From assembly GCF_009730915.1 (NCBI RefSeq), contig NC_052474.1, positions 283,501 to 347,500 of the forward strand: a stretch of 64,000 nt of DNA, read 5' to 3'. The notes below the pieces were generated by a model. It did not search any database. It saw nothing but the letters and a program-made list of their open reading frames with translations, and was not told the DNA's origin. The stretch comes from Dioscorea cayenensis subsp. rotundata (Eukaryota; Streptophyta; Magnoliopsida; Dioscoreales; Dioscoreaceae). Shown one piece after another: positions 1 to 12,351 of this stretch; the first letter of the stretch is position 1; every line of letters begins with the position of its first letter. The position numbers and the translations under genes are program-made.

Positions 1-1230
1 TTTAATAGCATCTCAATTTAGCAAACACAATTAAGCCGATCTGAGCCGTGCCAGATTCCAGTTGAGCGAAACCGCTGCACTGAGCCAGACAACTTAGTCG
101 ACCCGAGCCATCAATCAGCTGAGGCAGCTTGGAACCAACTCAATTCTTATTCAAAAATCCAATTTGAGCCCGAACTTGGTTCAGAAACACTTAACCCAAA
201 ATCAGCTAGAACCAGAGCTAGCCCATCTCGACGGTTTCGATTCGCTGTTCAATAAAATCAAAGCTCACTTCAGCCAAACGAATCGAGTTTCAACTTTGCT
301 TTGATCCAATCAAAGTCAATTGAGTGCTCAACCCGATTTCGATCAGCAATCATCGTTAACACTTTAATCGTCATAATCGTCGATTTAGATTAAGCAAGCA
401 AGATTTTTAATCTCGGGTCTTCTGATGTACGCTACAGTAGAAAGCCCGAGAAATCTCATTCCTCCAGTTTTAAGACAAAATTCAACTCGAAATACTGAGA
501 TTTTTTCAGACAAGCTTCAAGTATTGAGTATTAATCGACGATAAATACTATGCATTATTCAAACCAAGCTAAACTCATAAAACAAAGCTAAGATTTAGCA
601 TGGTTTGACTGAGTTCATTCAACCCTAAATATCATCGTTGTTTTCAATAGAATAAAACTCTATACCAAAGCGACAAACAACTCGCGAACTTTATACAGTT
701 CTCACAAACTCGAACTCTTGACCTCCCCATTTTTCATTTTTCATTTTTCATTTTCATTTTTAATCTCTCAGATTCTGTGTGGCGGTATGAATGAGAAGGG
801 AGATGAAGAGAGACCATCAACTCTAGATTTTTCTCCAACTTATGATTCAGCCGAAATTCAATTTCAGTCCCTAGAAATATAATTTCTTACAAAAGAGTCC
901 CTGAAAAAAACTCACAAATAGTCCCTGAATTATGAAATAGTATTCTCAAAAGGTCCTTTAAAATTATCCAATGGTCCCTGAAGTATAACACAATATTTCA
1001 AAAAGGTCCCTCACCGCCTTACCTTTCAGTCCTTGGTTTCGAGAAATATTTTATATCAATCCTTTTTCCTATTACTCTTTAACTCCAAAATCTTTTTAAA
1101 ACTTTTTACCTTAAGTCCTTGTTACGTCCACTTGGGGTTTCTCAACAAGATTACTCATGAAAAATTCTTCCTGAGCGTAGTAATACCCTGAATATTTTTC
1201 AACGGATATCTGAAAGGTTCGGTATTCCGA
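1..1230 (-). mobile_element. LTR (copy A, cut by window edge) of a non-autonomous LTR retrotransposon
   Basis: This segment aligns with the distal part of the second LTR (about 4486-5704). Shared landmarks are the run at 787-960 against 5253-5420 (agcggtatgaatgagaag, then cagtccctagaaatataat) and the final block around agtaataccctgaatat. The inner border is placed at 1230: on the minus strand it reads tcggaatacc, a damaged form of the TGTAATACCC that starts the other copy. It is preceded there by a purine run atgggaagga (1231-1240) that looks like a polypurine tract. That makes this the 3' LTR of a minus-strand element. The copies differ by many small indels and substitutions, so the insertion is old or this copy is poorly sequenced. 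Confidence 0.75.
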
Positions 1231-2846
1231 TCCTTCCCATAAGAAAATTTAGGTCCTCAAATTTCCTTAACATCTTATCAATCGATATCGACTTGAATTT
1301 CATTACTTGTTCCAAGACACGTTCTCTTGTTCCAAATCATTCAACGATGAAATAACAATACTGTATTAGGATGTCCAAGTATCTGCTGATGATCAAAGTG
1401 AAGTTGATTCCTCTTATACGGTGTTATACACGGTATCTGACACTCTTCTTTCGTGTTTCTACGGCTTCCTCACTTCGAAAACTCATCTGATAAAAATAAT
1501 CTTGTATTTTCCACAATCCGGAAGAAAAAGCGACTTCTTATTCACAAGTAGGAATACATCATCACCCGGAAATACGCGGTAGAATTCAAACATCTCAAGC
1601 ACACAGACGATAATACAGACAGATTATTCTACTATTCACAAGTCCTCATCTACGTCTACTTGAACCTCATCCTTGTCTACGGTTTTCATGCGGTTCGACC
1701 TTTCGCAGTTCCATTGCTCAGCTGTCTGCACCGTAGTTAAGGGCTGCATGGGCGTCATCGTATCCGTTGCAAACTCCTCAGAAACTCCATACCTCCTTCT
1801 CAATTCTGGCATATGACTCTCGTCTAGGTGAAAACGTTCCATGTAAATATTTTTCAGCTCTGAAGCAACTATAGAGCTAAAATCTACGGTATTCATGGTT
1901 TACCACATAACGAGGCTTGTGGGACATAAACATCGATCGTTGCTTGTTCTTGGTTACCAGGTGCGATAATAGAACGACGAAGATCTTTGAGAGCTGACGA
2001 AAGTAGAGCTAGAGGGTACTTGACGGCAATATTGGTTTCCATCTCTTCTTCCCTCTTTCGTTCCTCCTCTCTCCTTCTCTGTTCCTCCATTTCTCTTCTC
2101 GTTCTTCTTCCTCTCTCTGAAGCTCTTCCGGGAAATATCTCTCTACTCTTTCTATTATACCTTGGAGGAGGTCCTGCGTCTCGGTCGTCTCAAACGCCTT
2201 GGTTCCATTACTCAAAAATCCTTAAGACACTCAAAATTCCACTGATGAAAAATGCAAGTCTGATCTTCTCCTCTATTTAAACACAACTAAACTACACTTA
2301 GAGAGGTGGCCATGAATTCATCCAAAGTCCGAGCAAATCAAACTCGAATCAATGTCACGTCATAACACACCTTTTTAAGAATCAGCAGAAGGTGATAAAG
2401 AAGACTCGGTTACTCACGAGGGCTAATCTCCATATTCTTAAGCCAGTGTATGTCCAAAGTATCTTTCGAAATCAAGCTGCAGAATCAGCTATGTGCGGTC
2501 GACGAAAGGAATGCCGATACCGCTTCTTTGGCAGACTTTAAGTTAACTTATTTTGGATAAAAACCAATTCGATAAATATCTCGACCCGGTGATCGGGGAT
2601 CGCGATTATGCTCGACTGACTCTGCCTCGAATATCAAAAACCTACTATCAGCTCTCATTCCAAATATGCAACTTAGGTTTTAACCAGATTGGAGACTCTT
2701 AATACTTCTATTGGGCCCTTAACTTTCTGCTAATCCCTCACTAAACCTCTGAAAGTCTCAGACATGACATCTAAAGTTAGTCTCGGATCACAACCCGTGA
2801 CCTCTCGCAGTGGGATATCTCAACCTCGACTACGATGACCAAAAGA
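1231..2846 (-). mobile_element. Internal region of the LTR element with gag-like remnants
   Basis: Only about 1.6 kb lies between the LTRs, too short for gag-pol. No reverse transcriptase, integrase or protease motif was seen. Minus-strand open frames at 2215-2009, 2090-1893 and 1896-1636 are consecutive pieces of one Glu/Arg-rich, charged reading frame broken by frameshifts. It has runs such as REEEEREEKWRNREGERR, followed by a segment containing KYPLALLSSALKDL. The composition resembles a degenerate gag or coiled-coil region, but no domain is recognisable. Next to the inner end of copy B the minus strand reads tcttttggtcatcgtagtc, with a TGG five bases in, a weak candidate primer-binding site. 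The size suggests a LARD or TR-GAG type non-autonomous element; this class call is inference. Confidence 0.55.
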
Positions 2847-5704
2847 TGTCACACCCGCTTCTACAGAGGTAAAGTAGGCGCCCATCGGTTAAAAATTGCT
2901 TTTTAGCGGAAGACTGGCACTCTCGAGACCAAATCGGACTTTACAAAATTGCTGATTTACTAACTTTACACCCGACTGCAGAGTTCAAATACTAAATACA
3001 ATAAATATAATAAGCTGAATTTGTGGAGTGCAACCGCTCTGAGATCGCGATACCAACAAATATAAAAGAAAAGTATGGGACCCACTCGCGGGTCTTGGAC
3101 TTAACACCCGACTAGCTCTAAACTTGAGCAGGCGATCTAGGGTCTTGCTCCTGCTCGATTACTGACACATTAGGTTGGCTCGGTAGTGAGCTAATAATTT
3201 CAAATACTCAAATACGAGTATATATAAAAGTATATAAATACCAACTTTTTCAAATAATTTTCCAACTTTTCCAAAATACCAGAATTCTAGCAAAATACAT
3301 TTTTAAAGAACTTTTGAAACATAAATTCATCATGAAATCGATATCAAATCAATTTTCTAGGAAAATCCAAATTGTTGTGAGGCGCCTCCTAAGAAGCGGC
3401 TATGGGCTTCTCTCATCATGACAAAATAACAAGTAATATAAAAACCATTCTCAATTCACGACTGGAAAAACTCTCCCCATAGCCGTGGTCGCGACTAGGT
3501 TGGGGACCGCCAAGTCTTAATAACCTTGAGCGTTGGCCCACCGATCCCGTGTGGTGACTCGGGATCTCGATGTATCGTCAATCGAGTCTGCGGCTCCCGC
3601 TCGATGCGACATAATCAACACTCGGGTCCACTGCGCCACCTCTAAAGGGCGGCGTGGGGACCCACTCTGCGATGAGTCGGGCCCTGCAGCCGTCAGTCCC
3701 ATCCAAACCAACATGTAAATGTAGCGATAATACTGATCTGTATAAATCACATCACATGGTCCTTATCCGGGACAAGCGTTCGCATCGCGAAAATAAACAT
3801 CATTTCCCGCAAAGCCCAGATGTCGAAAAGTATATGATACGTAAAACCCAGGTAAAAATCCGGGATCCACGATACCATTCCTATTCCAGGGAATGAAAAC
3901 CAATTCCACAAATATTGTCGGTAAAACATTTTAAAAAGCGCTCACATGATTTTTCACAAATCATTCCAAATCAAAAGCATATATAACCATCAAAAATAAA
4001 TACATGAATTGAATAATTAAATCACATACTACATGTATTTTTCACTATTCACAAATATGTATAATTATACTGAGCCGATGTATCAATACGATTATCGGGG
4101 AACATCAACGGCAAGTAAATATACATATATTTTAACCTTATACATAAATTAAACGATGATAAAATGAAATACTTAAATAATTATTTCCAAAATACTAGTT
4201 ATTAAACAATTATTTCAAAAATAATAATAATTAATCAATTAAATAATAGCCACTACTAACTCACACTCGGTGTCTTGGGTTCCTTACTAGACCCGGAACT
4301 CCTTCCCAAGGCTGAACAACACCTAACAAAGAATAATAATATAAAAATAAATAACACATTTAAAACCCAAAATAAAAATACTATAAACAATAATAGACTC
4401 TCTATCGCCCACTCACTCCAATCGGTTAAAATCCAACCTCGCACAGTCCAAACTGCCTCAATTGCATTTAAAACCCAGTTTCGATTTAGGCAAACAGCCT
4501 AAACCAATCTGAACCAATCTCAATTCCATTGAACCAAAGCTCAATTGCACTGAACCAAAGCTTAATTCCACTGAACCAAAACTCAATCAAACTGAACCAG
4601 CTTGAACCAACTCAATTCTTATTCAAAAATCCATTGAACCAACTTGGTTCAGTCCAAAAACCCATAACCCAAAAATCAACTGAACCAAACCCAACCCATC
4701 TCAACATGATTTGATCAAGCCCAACTCAACCAAATCAACTCAACTCAACCAACCAAATCAATTCAACTTGGTTTGATCAAATCAAATCAATTGGACTAAC
4801 TCAACCCATTTCAATCCAACAATCATCATTAACACCTTAATCATCATAATCATCAATTTAATTAACTAAACCAATTTTTAATCTCGGTCTTTCAGATAGC
4901 AGCTACTGATGAAAACCGAAAATCTCATCCTCCATTTTAAACAAAATTCAACTCAAATCGAGATTTTTCCAAAACAACTTCAAGTATTCATCATCAATCA
5001 ACGATAAACCATGCTTTTACTCATTCAAAACCAAGCTAAACTCATAAAAACAAGCTAAGATTTAGCATGGTTGCTCGAGTTCATTTCAACCAAAATATCA
5101 TCGATTATTTCAACCAGAATAAAACTCTTACCAAGTTAGAAGAAACACTCCGTGAACTTTTCCTAAGATTCTCAAGCTCCAAACTCCTTCAGTCTCCCAT
5201 TTTCCTCTTTCATTTTCGTTTTCATTTTTAATCTCTCCAGGGATCATGTAGCGGTATGAATGAGAAGGAGATGAAGAAGACCATCAACTCTAGATTTTTT
5301 TCTCCAACTTATGATTCAGCCGAAATTCAATTTCAGTCCCTAGAAATATAATTTCTTACAAAAGAGTCCCTGAAAAACTCACAAATAGTCCCTGAATTAT
5401 GAAAATAGTATTCTCAAAAGGTCCTTTAAAAATTATCCAATGGTCCCTGAAGTATAACACAATATTTCAAAAAGGTCCCTACCGCCTTACCTTTCAGTCC
5501 TTGGTTTCCGAAATATTTTTATATCAATCCTTTTTCTATTACTCTTTAACCCAAAAATCTTTTTAAAAACTTTTACACTTAAGTCCCCTCGTTACATCCA
5601 CTTGTGGGTTTCTCAACAAGATTACTCAGAAAATTTCATACGCAAATCGTAGTAATACCCTGAATATATTTTCCAACAGATATCTAAAGGTTCAGGGTAT
5701 TACA
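2847..5704 (-). mobile_element. LTR (copy B, complete, about 2.86 kb)
   Basis: The borders are tgtcacaccc at 2847 and gggtattaca ending at 5704, so either strand reads TG...CA, as LTRs do. On the minus strand it starts TGTAATACCC, a start common in plant Ty3-type LTRs. The final 1.2 kb repeats copy A. The middle (3360-3720) is GC-richer. The stretch 4500-4860 is strikingly poor in G on the plus strand, with repeats of the kind ctgaaccaaa and ctcaactcaacc. Open frames inside it are short and look non-coding. Confidence 0.75.
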
Positions 5705-6220
5705 CTCCTTTCCTAAATCCTTGCTCCCTTTCTGGGATTTGCTTGTCGTGCTATCAATCGAACATTTGGGCTTGAAAGAAAGCTAGCGCATTTTTCACCG
5801 CTAATTGTCTCTCGACCATTACTCCCGATTCTTAAAAATTGAGCATATGGTTCTCTTGTGGTCTTTCTCGACTCCAAGCTCAAGAGGTAAAAGATTGAGG
5901 AACCACTCGCTCAAAGCGTCAGTGGCCTTGAGTTTCTGCTCACAAGCAATGCGGAGCAGGAGGCACCTTTGAGTGCCCCCCAAGTTCGAGCGAGATCTAG
6001 TCTTCCCTACTGTAGCCATCCCTCCTGGGATCCTTTTTCCCTATAGGGGTTATTCTCGTGTTTCTCCTCGTTGTTCTCCATTGCTTTTTAGTCCCCTGCT
6101 CACCACTCCCTGTGGTTCTTTTGTAGAAACCCTGCTCCATCTTTCGCCTCCCTCTGTACTCTGTTCCTTTTTATTTTTACTGAATGCTATTATCCACTAA
6201 AAAAATAATAATAAATAAAG
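5705..6220 (+). mobile_element. Possible LINE 3' end fragment
   Basis: This stretch is compositionally different from the AT-rich DNA after it. It ends in ttatccactaaaaaaataataataaataaa, the form of a plant LINE tail with an impure poly(A). It directly abuts the LTR end. No reverse transcriptase motif is left, and the open frames here (5973-6200 plus, 5819-6019 minus) have no recognisable domain. The same tail motif (gtttatccac followed by A-rich sequence) recurs elsewhere in the window, which supports a shared LINE-type source. Confidence 0.4.
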
Positions 6221-9200
6221 AGAGAGAGGAAAACAAATTAACCCTATATTTTAATATATCTAGTAAATAACCTAAACAGATATGGATACCAATGAACACC
6301 TCGATGTAGCGTTGTGGACCACTCATAAACACCTTATTCAATTCGTCATCACCATCGTTTTCTTCACTATCTCTTTAGCATCCTCATCATAGTCATCTTC
6401 ATTTTCTTCTTTCCCAACATTTTTTGTTTTTTTAACAAAATCCGCAATTACATTATTAATGTTCTTTTTTTTTAATCAAGGTTCATATTTTTAAATTCAA
6501 AAATTGGGAATTTTATAACTTTGAATTTTGAAGAAAAAATAGATGAAAGATTGTGTTGTATTTTAATAACAAAAATAGGCAATAGATAATAACAAAAATA
6601 GGCTCATGCTATTTCTTTGTAGACTAACTTCCCATAATCCCAAGTTTTAATGTAGTGTGGGCTTTGCTTGGGCCTCTAGATGCCAAAGACGTACCATCAT
6701 TTTGAAGTAAAAGTTTGTTGTATTTTAATTCAACACATATGGTTTATCCATTTGTTTTATATGTGGATGATGTCATAGGTACAGCACTTAAGTTGCACTC
6801 CCCTAATCTATTTGAGAATATTAGGGCTTAAAACCAAAATCTATCATAAAAGCTAAAGTCAACACATAGTGTGGCCTAACCTATTGGACATTGAGATATA
6901 TATACATGTCAAAATCACTTTGGTATAACTTCTACTCAACTTATACTTCTATCTTCTTCCTTGATTTTTAAAAATAAATACCGAAACTAAACTCAAATTA
7001 TATAAAAAAAAATTATATACTCTATGTTGCATTATGCTTAAAAAAATTATTTATACAAACAACTCAAATAATTAAATTTATTTATGAAAGATTTAAATTG
7101 TTTTGTAATTAGAATATATAAATAATTTTAAAAAAATGTATAAATAATTTTAAAATATACCATAGCTATTAGTAAAAGATCACCAGAACATTGATTTGTT
7201 AGTTAGTCATGCTCAACTCAAACTTTTTTTAATAAATCAGTAGTTTATCCATTTTATTAAAAAAAAAGCCACTAGTAAAAAAAATAAATAAATAAATTAA
7301 AACCACCCAAACTTCAAGTCCCTTTCTCAATGCCTTGAACGGAAGTGAGACTGTGAAGTGTTAAGCTGTGTGATTTTGAGTGATGAGAATGAAAGAGAGG
7401 GATTGGCAAGCCCTTCCTCATCATCAGATCACTTTATACAATGTGAGAATTTACTTTGTCCTTTTGCTTTCCCCCACTGCACTTATAATTAGTGGACATT
7501 TCCTTTATGGAATTTTGGTGCATCTTTCTACAAGCTTTAATTCATTCAATAATACTCATGCTTCAAGAAGCACACACTATACTTTTTTAGAAGTGAAGAG
7601 TGGTCTTGTTGTTTGCAAGTGGTCCCTTAAAAGGAATGCTCTCTCATACACAAGATTCAAGAAGAGAAAACAAATTAAAGCTGCATTTGATCCTGTTCAT
7701 CCTCTTTACTCCTTTTTTTTTTTTTGACTTTTCAGTGCATGATCATGAAAATTTCTTAATGTTATCAAATTATGCATGCACTTTGAGTTTTTCATGTTTC
7801 ATCTGCCCTGCATGCTTTAAAGTAACACTCCATCAAATTAATACTGTTCTTGGATAGAGACTTCAACTACTAATTCTCATGTTCAACACACGGCACACAC
7901 GTTATCAACTTTTATCTTCCTTGCCAACTAACAATACATGTTGGGAAAATGTCTTATGTAGGAGAGAAATTTTGTTTATTGCATTGATGCTAATTAAGTC
8001 TTTAGATATTTCATTTGAAATGAAAAAAAGCTCTTTTTGCATGTATATAATTTAAAGCTACCATTGGTTGTGATTTTTGCACACATGATCTTTTGTCTCT
8101 CACATGATTAGGAAAAGTATTAGTCTGTAATTAAACAAGGATTACCATTCTTCTTAGGATGAATATTACTCTTTCCCCCTTTAATTAATTAGTCTCCACA
8201 ATTGATCTCATATTATTTCTAAAAAGCAAAAGCAACAAAATTGAATGTGATAGACTTGGTCAAACGTTTTTTTATTATATTTTTAAAATTCAATAACCAA
8301 AAGCAACATGTATGACAACTTATCACCAACCTTTTAAAAGATCTTAAATTTAATAAAAAAACTCTTGGAAAAAGATGTTTGGTATGAAATATCCCTCAAA
8401 TTTCTTTACAATGTGATTTCAAACGCATCAAAAAAAGGTAGGTACAACTTACCAAAAGATTTTTTTTTTTTCCGATCCAATTGATTTATTGTAAAAAGAT
8501 GCTTCATTCTAATATTTTTTTTTTAATATATTTAAAATCTTGCAAGTTTCAAAAACAAATAAAGAAAATTCAAATTTATTAAACTTGAGCATATAAAATA
8601 TCAGAGGTTTCAGTAAGTCCAACTTGAAACAACATGGCTCATTAAAAATAAACATGTTAGTTTAGTTTTACTTGGGAATTTAATAATAATTTGATTCCCT
8701 TTGGGCCTGTCCTTTGTTGCAACTAGGCGATGTTTAAGAATGAATTAAGAATAGGTTAAACAAATGTCGATAAGTACAAAGACGTGTCTTAATTCCTTAA
8801 TTACTTGTGTGGCTATCCTTATTCAACATCCTTCCATCCACTTGACTAGTTGTTCTTTTTTGTTATTATTATTATTTAGAAACAGATAAACCCAAATAAC
8901 CAATAATTAAGATTTTATAAGTTAGTCTCCTTCCATTCTCCTTAGAATGATTGATACAAAGCTTTGAATATCCAAGCAATAGAAAAGGGAATGAATGACT
9001 AAGCCTAACATGAAAGAAAACATATATAAAAGCTAGACATTTATTAACGATGAATGGCATCATGGTCAATGAATCAGGACATAATAAAAACTTTGCTTGA
9101 GATATCCCTTGTTATAAGGAAATGCATGTGTTTATGGTTGGATGATTTTAAGAAAAAATATATATATATATATATATCTATGCATCTAACCATACACTTG

Positions 9201-11995
9201 CTTGGTGGTTGCCCATTCATTAACATCATTTTGACCCATTTGACCACTGTAATGTTGGGTTCTTCTTCTTCTTCTTCTTTAATCTTGGCCTTTTGGGTAT
9301 CTTTAAAAAAGAGAGATATTTTTACAAGGAGGAGCATGGTCAAAGCCTGGTTTTTTAGACACAATGGACTTGGTTTTACAAAACCCAGTCAATAATGAGT
9401 CAATTTGTTAGCTTTCCACTTGGTTTGCTTGAGATGTGAGGCAGGGTGGATGGGATTCCAGGAACCAGGACTTATTCAAGTGAATTGGCTCTATTACTTA
9501 CACACAAAGCAACACGTACATCTAAATGACGTGTTGAAAATTTCTCCAAAACTTAATTAGTTTATCATTAAGTATATGGATTTAATTAATCAGTCAATCC
9601 ATCTAATAGTCAATCAAAACAAATATGGTTTTTTTTTTCTCTTTTGGGTGGTTGTCATAGTGTTCCATGTATCAAAATTTCAATTGGATGCCGTACGAGT
9701 AATTATTAGCATTTTATTTTAATGGTGATTGAACCTTAATATCACCCTCGACAAAGGATTTATATTTTTAGTTTAAGATTTAAGAGAGAACATTGAATTG
9801 TAAACTGCACACTGTCATCCATCAATTGTGTTTGTAATTTTCAAAAAGTTCTCCTGATTGGCGTATAAGTTATTATTGATCCACTTTTATATTTCTTTAT
9901 AATCTCTTTCATTTTCATCAAACTGTTCAGCTATGGCACTAATTAAATAAATAATTATATATATATATATATATATTAAAAAAATTATCTATTTCTTCAT
10001 AATTAATTCAAACCTCTGTGGTCTTTCTAATAATAAATCCAAAATCCTCAGACCTCGCCTTCCTCGGTTCCACCAGCACAAAAAAGTTCAGTTGAAGCCA
10101 CACCTAGCAATATACTTGGCATATAGTTATTATATATATTAATTAGATTAGTTTATTAATGGATACGTATATAAGTTAGTCCTTTTGCAGGACAAGCATC
10201 ATCTATTTTGTCATTGAACGTTGTACATTTGTAAAGTTTTCAAAAAACAAGGAGATCGAATATATTTAATAGAAAACAAACATTGTTCTAAGAGATAAAG
10301 ACATAAAGCTCAAACACAGAATATATTTTGAATTTTATGCATTTATTAGTGACTTAGTCGGTGAAAGACGGCATGTGATTATCAAAAAAAATACATAGAA
10401 ACTATCATACTAATTATATTTTAATAACCAACAAGAGCAAGAGAAGTCATCTAAGCTTATGAATTAGCGTTCTTGTTCTTCAGATAGAAAATAAACAAAT
10501 GGATTTAATATTGGAAAACATTAATAGTCCCAAAGCATGTAAATACTTTTGTGGAGTGTGTAGTTTTAAATATATATATTACATCGGATGCAAACAAATT
10601 CTTGATTTATTGGTATTGTATCTTTTTATGTAGAATATTTATGTTTTTAGTGAAAAGATTAGTTTTAACATCAGTTCATGTAAAATGAGAGAATAAATAT
10701 ATTAAGATATTAATTATATACATGTGCACGTCTTGACATTTAATTTGTCCACGTTTTGTCAATATATATATTTGTTTTATTAATTTTTAGATTTTTCAAA
10801 TTGAAGCTAGTTCACGTGAAATAATTAGTTCAACCAATAACTTTATTATAAAAAGCAAATGTGAGACATTCATGAGGTTTTAAGTTCAAAGTCTTTAAAA
10901 CACAATTATAATAACGAGATCTTAGTTATGGGTACAAGTTTATTATCTAAATCGTCATGTGAAAAGATCATTGGATGATCGATTTCAATGCGATACGAAA
11001 ATAGCTATTGCTTAGATAAAAAAAAAAAAACATTTTCTAAGGCATGAATGCAATGTGCCAATGCCAGGGTGCATGCTCAAAGATTGGATTTTTCCATGAA
11101 TATCAGGAACTATATGTAGTAGCCACCATATTCATGCATGTTCATTAGAAAGAAGTGACGAAATTGCTCCAAAGAACATGGGAACTCTTTGATATATGAT
11201 AACATTTTTAAAAGTCCTCAAACTTTGACAAATATGCTTTGAGATGCGTTGGGGTTTAAATCCGAGGGTGAAGATGAAGCGAAGGACATGAGTTGTTATT
11301 GGTTGACCTTGTCGTTGGCGTGTGAAGGGGTGGGACCCGTTCCAGCCAAGGACTTAATTGTGTGGGGCCACGTAGTCGCCAATGGATTTTGAGTCCAATG
11401 GCGCGTGGGTAGAAGACGACTTGGCGTGCTGCTCCTTGGCTCATCGGCCACGCTGCTTTCATACACCATATAGTCTTTAATCACCGTGTACGGGTGGAAA
11501 ATTGCCTATAACACCCACCCACTTTTTTTAAAATTTTTTTAATTTTTTTGTAAATAATTGACAAATATATATATATTTAAGGATTACTAAAAATATAAAT
11601 AAATATAAAGACCTATCGGTTACCTTGATTTATGGATAATAATTTTAATTTTTTTTTTTAAAATAACAAATACCATCCTATAAGAAGATGTGAAGGGTTA
11701 TATAGATATAGTGGTGTATTATTCAAAAGATGATTTAATGACTCTTATTAAAAATTTATAATGCCGCGAGTCAATGATGGATATTTTTCCACGTGTTAAA
11801 GCACGAATCACGAGGAAATCAGGGGATGCTATAATGGACTCATGTCACAAGGCAGTCACGTGATAACTGATATTTGTATGTATATATTATTATTATTATT
11901 ATATTTCTATTTGTCGGCCTTGCTTTTTGTAGACATTTTATTTTACGAAGGTTATAACCTCACCCGCCATTTTTTCGTTTACAGCTCCCGTTTTA
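6221..11995. other. Intergenic AT-rich region, no gene recognised
   Basis: I see no supported gene. The short frames here (for example 7380-7857 and 9054-9395) lack codon structure, domains or splice context. There is a possible second LINE-like tail at 7238-7275 (tttatccattttattaaaa). AT-dinucleotide repeats lie at about 9160-9178 and 9956-9977, and a TTC repeat at about 9261-9279. A GC-richer patch at 11225-11510 without a coding frame precedes the GT8 gene promoter. Confidence 0.6.
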
Positions 11996-12007
11996 TCTAT
12001 AAAAAGG
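11996..12007 (+). promoter_or_regulatory. Probable TATA box of the GT8 gene
   Basis: The sequence tctataaaaagg lies about 350 bases upstream of the chosen ATG. The leader between them is pyrimidine- and GA-rich, as in many plant 5' UTRs, with runs of ttctctatttcccttctcc. Confidence 0.5.
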
Positions 12008-12351
12008 ATTGGGAGGGCGTGCATTGTAAAGAAAGAGAGGGGTGAGAATAAAGGCTCCAAAAACCTTTTTTGGGGCACTTCCCCTCGTTGCCGCTTTAAC
12101 CCCCCCCCTTCCCTCGACCTCGAGTCTGTGAGAGAGAAAGCCACAAAGAAAAAACAAAAAAGAAAGGAAATAACAACGAAGAAGCGCTCTACTACTCTTC
12201 TTCTCTATTTCCCTTCTCCTCTCCCTCCCTTCTTCTCTATATCCCCCTTTGGATCTTCGGCAATGAACCCTAGATCCCATCTCTTGTAGATTAAAGAGTA
12301 GTAGTTCTTGTTTTGGTTGGTTTGTTTGTAGTTTTGTTACTCGATTTGATA

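Noticed and set aside
2780-2846. tRNA-like patch (cgggttgtgatccgag on the minus strand)
   Set aside because: Only a T-loop-like fragment; no acceptor, D or anticodon arms could be built around it.
7380-7857. Overlapping plus-strand open frames of 115 and 85 codons
   Set aside because: AT-rich, no domain, no splice context and low-complexity ends. They look like chance frames.
9054-9395. Open frames on both strands of similar length
   Set aside because: Both cross an AT repeat and a TTC repeat. Symmetric chance frames without any recognisable product.
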